DNA from: Paenibacillus castaneae
Lineage (GTDB): Bacteria; Bacillota; Bacilli; Paenibacillales; Paenibacillaceae
DNA: 64,000 nucleotides
Assembly (NCBI RefSeq): GCF_002884445.1
Contig: NZ_KZ614144.1
Coordinates: 1,282,202 to 1,346,201, forward strand
Reading direction: 5' to 3'
Positions 59,973 through 64,000 of the stretch are shown here, one piece after another (the first letter of the stretch is position 1; each line of letters opens with the position of its first letter). Both the position numbers and the translations under genes were made by a program. The notes below the pieces were generated by a model. It was not told the origin of the DNA, did not search any database, and saw nothing but the letters and a program-made list of their open reading frames with translations.

Positions 59973-61850
59973 ATGAGCTTGAAAAAACGCTCGCAGCGCA
60001 TCTGGGCGGCTATTGGCGGAATGAGAATGGAAAGGAAGCTGTTTCTTGTCTTCCTGCTGCTAATAACGCTGCCCTTATCGTTTATTGGCTATATCTCTTA
60101 TAGTAATTACTCGCGATCCATTGAAGAGAAAACGATCGTGTATTCAACCAAAATGCTGGAAAATATGATGGTGCGAGTGGATGACTATATTGAGGATATG
60201 AGTAGAATTTCATCAATTCCCGCCTATCAGGATGATATTAAACAAAATTTGATTCAATCCAATTCGTATTATGAGAAGCGGCAATCAGCTGCAGGAGAAA
60301 ACTCGAATCAAATGCCGGATGATTTCAACCTGCTGCTGAAAATTCAAAGAGGCATAGAAGGAAATATTTCTTTCATCAATGCGATTAAACGTGGAGCGAA
60401 TTCGGTTTATATATTCGATCAGTATGGGAATGGCTACTATTCCACGACGGGCGGCGGAATTCGGCTTAATGTGAAGGAAAGCTACGAGAACTGGTTGGAG
60501 CAAATAAAGTCCTCGGGCGGAGAAGCCAAGCTATTCAGCACGGAGAAGTATACTAGTAATTTGCAGAGCGAGAGATACGTGTTTACGATTGTTCGCAAAG
60601 TGATCGACAAGCAGCTGAAGCCGATCGGTATGATCGCGGTAGATGCCAATATAAGCGTCATTGAGGATCAAATGAGCGAGCTGGATAAGGTGACAAGCGG
60701 CAAGTCAGTCATTATAGATGAGCTTGGCAATGTCATATACGACAGCGATAAAGAGCGAATGGGTACGAATATTGAAGATGATCCATCTGTTGTACAGGCG
60801 ACAGGGACGAAAGGAAGCTTTTATCTGGAGAGCGATGGCTACAATCGGCTGTATATTTATACGACATCGCCTAATACGAACTGGAAGGTTATTACATCGA
60901 TTCCGGACAGTGAGTTGACCAAGGACGCAGTCGTTATACGCAATGTAACCTGGATCGCTACAATTATAACGATAATCGTCGCTTTGTTCATTTCCTTTGT
61001 ATTCTCATTCGCGTTAACAAATCCGCTTCGCAAGATGATGCGCTTGATGAAGAACGTGCAAGAGGGCGATTTCAATGTTCAGTTTCAGGTTAAGCATCGT
61101 GATGAGGTTGGACAGCTGGGCAACCAGTTCAATCGAATGATTGTCCGAATCGACCATCTAATCCAAGACATATATGTTATGGAGACGAAGAAGAAGGAAG
61201 CGGAGCTGCAGGCCTTGCAGAGTCAGATCAATCCGCACTTCATGTATAATACACTGGAATCCATTCGGATGGCAGCTGAGCTGAATGATGATCATATCGC
61301 TGCGGATATGATTGCTATACTTGGCAAGCTGCTGCGCTACAGCATTAGCGATTTGCATGAGGAAGTGACGCTGGAAAACGAAGTTGGGCATATGCACAAT
61401 TATGTGGAGATGCTCAATTACCGCTATCCCAATCGCTTTCGCTTGGAGACGGACATCAGTGAAGAGCTGCGAAGCTATCCAATCATTAAGCTGGTACTGC
61501 AGCCTATAGTGGAGAATGCCATTTATCATGGCATGGATGATAATAAGCCCTTTATGCGCATTGAGCTGATCGGAGAATGCACACAGCATATTCTTTTGCT
61601 TCGAATTAAGGATGATGGAGTCGGAATGGATATGGCAACGCTTGATCGTTTAAATCGATCTCTTGCAGGTATTGAGATAGAGGATACCGGCGAAAAGCAG
61701 AAAACAGGCGGTATTGGCTTAAAAAATGTGAATGAACGCATTAAGCTTCATTATGGCAATGCGTATGGCTTAAAGGTAAAGAGCAAGCCGAATGAAGGCA
61801 CGGAGGTTATTTTACAGCTCCCATTAGAAGCAAGGAGAGACGCAGAATGA
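59973..61850 (+). CDS. YesM-type sensor histidine kinase
   Basis: A 625-residue membrane kinase: helix 1 (about 22-42), extracytoplasmic Cache-type domain (to ~320), helix 2 (about 325-350), HAMP (about 350-405), then His_kinase with phospho-His422 in SQINPHFMYNTLESIRMAAE and an ATPase (VLQPIVENAIYHG, GGIGLKNVNERI). In this family the partner is usually an AraC-type YesN regulator encoded next door, but none is visible here. Its end overlaps the sugar-binding lipoprotein by 4 bp. Confidence 0.92.
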   Translation: MSLKKRSQRIWAAIGGMRMERKLFLVFLLLITLPLSFIGYISYSNYSRSIEEKTIVYSTKMLENMMVRVDDYIEDMSRISSIPAYQDDIKQNLIQSNSYYEKRQSAAGENSNQMPDDFNLLLKIQRGIEGNISFINAIKRGANSVYIFDQYGNGYYSTTGGGIRLNVKESYENWLEQIKSSGGEAKLFSTEKYTSNLQSERYVFTIVRKVIDKQLKPIGMIAVDANISVIEDQMSELDKVTSGKSVIIDELGNVIYDSDKERMGTNIEDDPSVVQATGTKGSFYLESDGYNRLYIYTTSPNTNWKVITSIPDSELTKDAVVIRNVTWIATIITIIVALFISFVFSFALTNPLRKMMRLMKNVQEGDFNVQFQVKHRDEVGQLGNQFNRMIVRIDHLIQDIYVMETKKKEAELQALQSQINPHFMYNTLESIRMAAELNDDHIAADMIAILGKLLRYSISDLHEEVTLENEVGHMHNYVEMLNYRYPNRFRLETDISEELRSYPIIKLVLQPIVENAIYHGMDDNKPFMRIELIGECTQHILLLRIKDDGVGMDMATLDRLNRSLAGIEIEDTGEKQKTGGIGLKNVNERIKLHYGNAYGLKVKSKPNEGTEVILQLPLEARRDAE

Positions 61851-63136
61851 ACAAATACACTTCTATGCTAGTGCTTGTTGTTCTGTTAAGCATAATTATA
61901 ATTGCTGGCTGCGAGAAGGAGTCAATAGGCCAAACCGCAGAAACGGATATACCCAATGCTGCCAACCAGCCCGATGATCAAGTGAAGCTCAATGTTCTGA
62001 CGAACCGAGTTGATCTCATTGAGAATGGTGTTTTTCAAAAATACGCCGATAAGTTTGCAGAGCTAAATCCGGGTGTGACCGTGCAATTCGAGGGCATAAC
62101 GAATTATGTCAGCGACATTATGATCCGTTTTTCCACCGGGAGCTTCGGAGATGTGCTGCTGCTTCCAAACAATATCAAAAATGAGGATTTGCCTAATTAT
62201 TTTGAGCCGCTGGATGAAAGCCTGTTTCAGCATATTCGCTTTGCTGACTTTAAGAAGTATGGAAATAAGCGCTATGGAATTGCTACGGGTGCTTCGACAA
62301 CGGGGATTGTATATAATAAGGCAGCCTTTCAAGCAGCAGGAATTACCGAAGTCCCCACAACGCTGGATGAATTCTATAAGGCTTGTGAGAAGCTGAAGGA
62401 AGCAGGCATTGTTCCCGTTTATTTGAATTATGGCGCACAATGGCCGCTCATGTCATGGAGCGAGGACCTCGTCAGTTATATGACGGGAGACGCGAATTAT
62501 TTGAATAATATGGCGTTTACGGATGAGCCATGGGCTATTGATAATCCGTGGGGACAAGCCATATCCATTGTAAAAACATTGATAAATCGCGGATATGTGG
62601 AAAAACAGCTGCTAACTAACCAATGGGAATTATCAAAAACAGAGCTCGCGCATGGCAGAGCGGGAATGTATTTGATGGGGAATTGGGTTATTAACCAAGT
62701 GATTGCGGCTGGGGCGAAATCCGAAGACATTGGATTTTTTCCATTCCCTTATGATAATAGCGGCACGCGCTTTGCACCGCTCAGCCCGGATTGGTTTCTT
62801 GGCGTCAGTAAATTTAGCAAAAACAAACAGTTAGCGGAAGCTTGGGTAAAGTTTTTCGTAAACGATTCCGGGTATGTAGATGATTCAGGCTTTCTGCCTG
62901 TGGATGATAATAAGGAACCTTCGCTGCCGCAATTCCAACAGTTCCTATCCTTTAACATTTCATTTCTAGAGCGGCAAATAGCGAGTGACCAATTTCTAGA
63001 ATTGGCAAATACGGCACGAATTGAGTTTTGGTCTGGAAACCATATTCAAGAGTGGATTGCCGCACCTGATTTGAATACTATTTTCAAACAGTACAATGAG
63101 CGCTGGAAAGAAGCGCAAAATATTTCGAAAAGTTAA
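61847..63136 (+). CDS. Extracellular sugar-binding lipoprotein (ABC family 1)
   Basis: A 429-residue lipoprotein with lipobox IIAGC (Cys22) and the MalE/UgpB-like fold (FAELNPGVTVQFEGITNYVS, YNKAAFQAAGITEVPTTLDE, GRAGMYLMGNWVINQVIAAG). It binds an oligosaccharide outside the membrane. It is translationally coupled to the YesM-type kinase, so it may present ligand to that kinase instead of, or besides, a transporter. No permease genes lie before the window ends. Confidence 0.92.
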   Translation: MNKYTSMLVLVVLLSIIIIAGCEKESIGQTAETDIPNAANQPDDQVKLNVLTNRVDLIENGVFQKYADKFAELNPGVTVQFEGITNYVSDIMIRFSTGSFGDVLLLPNNIKNEDLPNYFEPLDESLFQHIRFADFKKYGNKRYGIATGASTTGIVYNKAAFQAAGITEVPTTLDEFYKACEKLKEAGIVPVYLNYGAQWPLMSWSEDLVSYMTGDANYLNNMAFTDEPWAIDNPWGQAISIVKTLINRGYVEKQLLTNQWELSKTELAHGRAGMYLMGNWVINQVIAAGAKSEDIGFFPFPYDNSGTRFAPLSPDWFLGVSKFSKNKQLAEAWVKFFVNDSGYVDDSGFLPVDDNKEPSLPQFQQFLSFNISFLERQIASDQFLELANTARIEFWSGNHIQEWIAAPDLNTIFKQYNERWKEAQNISKS

Positions 63137-63150
63137 GGTGGAGTACAGCG

Positions 63151-64000
63151 ATGTCTAAGAAGATCACGATGCAGCAAATTGCCGACCATTTGGGCGTTTC
63201 AAAGTTTGTTGTTTCTAAAGCGCTCTCTGGCAAGGATGGTGTCAGCGAGACGACGAAGGAGCGGGTTCTTCAAGCCGCCTCACAGCTCGGTTATTTTTCG
63301 CAAAAAAATTCGTATGTCAAAACAATGAAGCTGGAACAGCTGCCCAGAGTACCTGCAGCAGGGAAGCAGTCGGTACTTGTGCTTATGCCTAATATTCGGT
63401 TTCAAACAAAGGAGTCCCTATATTGGGGGCGAATTTTGGATGGCATTGCGTCGCGGCTCGAAGAGGATGGCTACGGTATGGTCATCGTGTCAGAACAGAG
63501 TGTTGACCATTTCGTTCATTTCTTGAACCCGAACGGCATATTAGGACTTATTGGCGTAGGTGAAATATCAACTCCACTGCTGCTGGAGGTACATCGAATC
63601 GGCCTGCCAATGGTGCTTGTCGATCATGAGGATATGCTGATTCCAACGGACACTGTATTTACGAATAACTATGAATGCATGTATCGCCTAACGAAAAATT
63701 TGATCGGTAAAGGCCATAAGCAGCTTTGCTTTATCGGCGATATATCTTATTCGAGAAGCTTCAAGGACCGCTTCCTAGGCTTCCGAAGCGCAATGGAGGA
63801 GCAGGAAGACGCTGAGCGTGGAGCCGGAGCAGGAATGGATATGAACGGCAGCAAGGAGGGGGGCTTGTTTTCTGTAGAAGGGTTTGAGCATGAGCAGTTC
63901 CAAGAACCAATTAAACAGTGGGCAAGCAAACGGTTAAAGGCTAGAACGCTTCCAACAGCGCTTCTCTGTGCGAATGACGAGATTGCCATTGGAGCGGTAA
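63151..64000 (+). CDS. LacI-family transcriptional regulator (3' truncated by window)
   Basis: At least 283 residues. The N-terminal LacI helix-turn-helix reads TMQQIADHLGVSKFVVSKAL, followed by the hinge and the periplasmic-binding-like core (SVLVLMPNIRFQTKESLYWG, LVDHEDMLIPTDTVFTNNYE, LLCANDEIAIGAV). An unusual low-complexity insert rich in Gly, Glu and Met (about 212-235) interrupts the core. AAGGTGGAG precedes ATG 63151, 14 bp after the binding-protein gene. It probably regulates the adjoining sugar genes. Confidence 0.92.
   Translation, partial: MSKKITMQQIADHLGVSKFVVSKALSGKDGVSETTKERVLQAASQLGYFSQKNSYVKTMKLEQLPRVPAAGKQSVLVLMPNIRFQTKESLYWGRILDGIASRLEEDGYGMVIVSEQSVDHFVHFLNPNGILGLIGVGEISTPLLLEVHRIGLPMVLVDHEDMLIPTDTVFTNNYECMYRLTKNLIGKGHKQLCFIGDISYSRSFKDRFLGFRSAMEEQEDAERGAGAGMDMNGSKEGGLFSVEGFEHEQFQEPIKQWASKRLKARTLPTALLCANDEIAIGAV

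Overview
The window looks like chromosome of a spore-forming, Paenibacillus-like member of the Bacillota. The reasons are strong AGGAGG-type ribosome binding sites with many GTG/TTG starts, a Bacillus-type Fnr with C-terminal Fe-S cysteines, a SigB/RsbV/RsbW partner-switching module, a YesM-type sensor kinase and a TcyJKLMN/SndA/CmoJ-like sulfur-amino-acid locus. I see no tRNA, rRNA, CRISPR array, prophage or replication origin.

Layout. 1-9.9 kb: sugar-nucleotide and cell-surface genes (ManC-like guanylyltransferase, UDP-glucose dehydrogenase, a secreted protein built of three ~310-residue repeats, a coiled-coil membrane protein, an XRE regulator, an exported unknown protein, a VanW protein). 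10-14.8 kb: CPA1 Na+/H+ antiporter, then an AraC regulator divergent from a PhyH dioxygenase/TIM-barrel pair. 15.3-19.2 kb: anaerobic block with Fnr divergent from a formate/nitrite transporter, lactate dehydrogenase and DoxX protein. 19.3-20.5 kb: a translationally coupled regulator/acetyltransferase pair. 20.7-33 kb: LysR regulator, cystine-type ABC importer, luciferase-like monooxygenase, M20 deacylase, FAD amine oxidase, DinB protein, acetyltransferase and NtaA/CmoJ-type monooxygenase. This gene set fits uptake, N-acetylation, oxidative cleavage and deacetylation of S-substituted cysteines. The locus is split by a 52-bp tandem repeat array that itself carries an IS3-family element. 33.1-35 kb: a small XRE regulator and a second, related IS3-family element inside another palindromic repeat.

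35-38.3 kb: pterin dehydratase, a 42-residue small protein, and a GntR-UxuA-mannonate oxidoreductase operon for hexuronate use. 38.7-50.1 kb: a general-stress region with an alpha/beta hydrolase, DUF1328 and YflT-type stress proteins, a receiver-PP2C phosphatase, RsbV and RsbW-like proteins, CheR plus a CHASE3/GAF hybrid kinase, DUF948, RsbW, SigB and YtxH. Several of these genes carry GTTTCA-N14-(G)GTTAA/GTTTAT/GGGTAT promoters that resemble SigB sites. 50.2-57.9 kb: AEC transporter, a four-gene MacB-type ABC export system whose second ATPase ends in an AbrB-like domain, and a phosphotransferase. 58-64 kb: ArsR-type regulator, SDR oxidoreductase, YesM-type kinase, sugar-binding lipoprotein and a LacI regulator that runs off the window.

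Most notable: both IS elements sit in the predicted loop of palindromic repeats, with 4-bp duplications and a -1 frameshift signal between orfA and orfB. Two genes of the sulfur locus appear to start at non-standard ATC and ATT codons. An ABC ATPase appears fused to an AbrB-like hairpin. One of the two RsbW paralogues lacks the nucleotide-contacting Asp.
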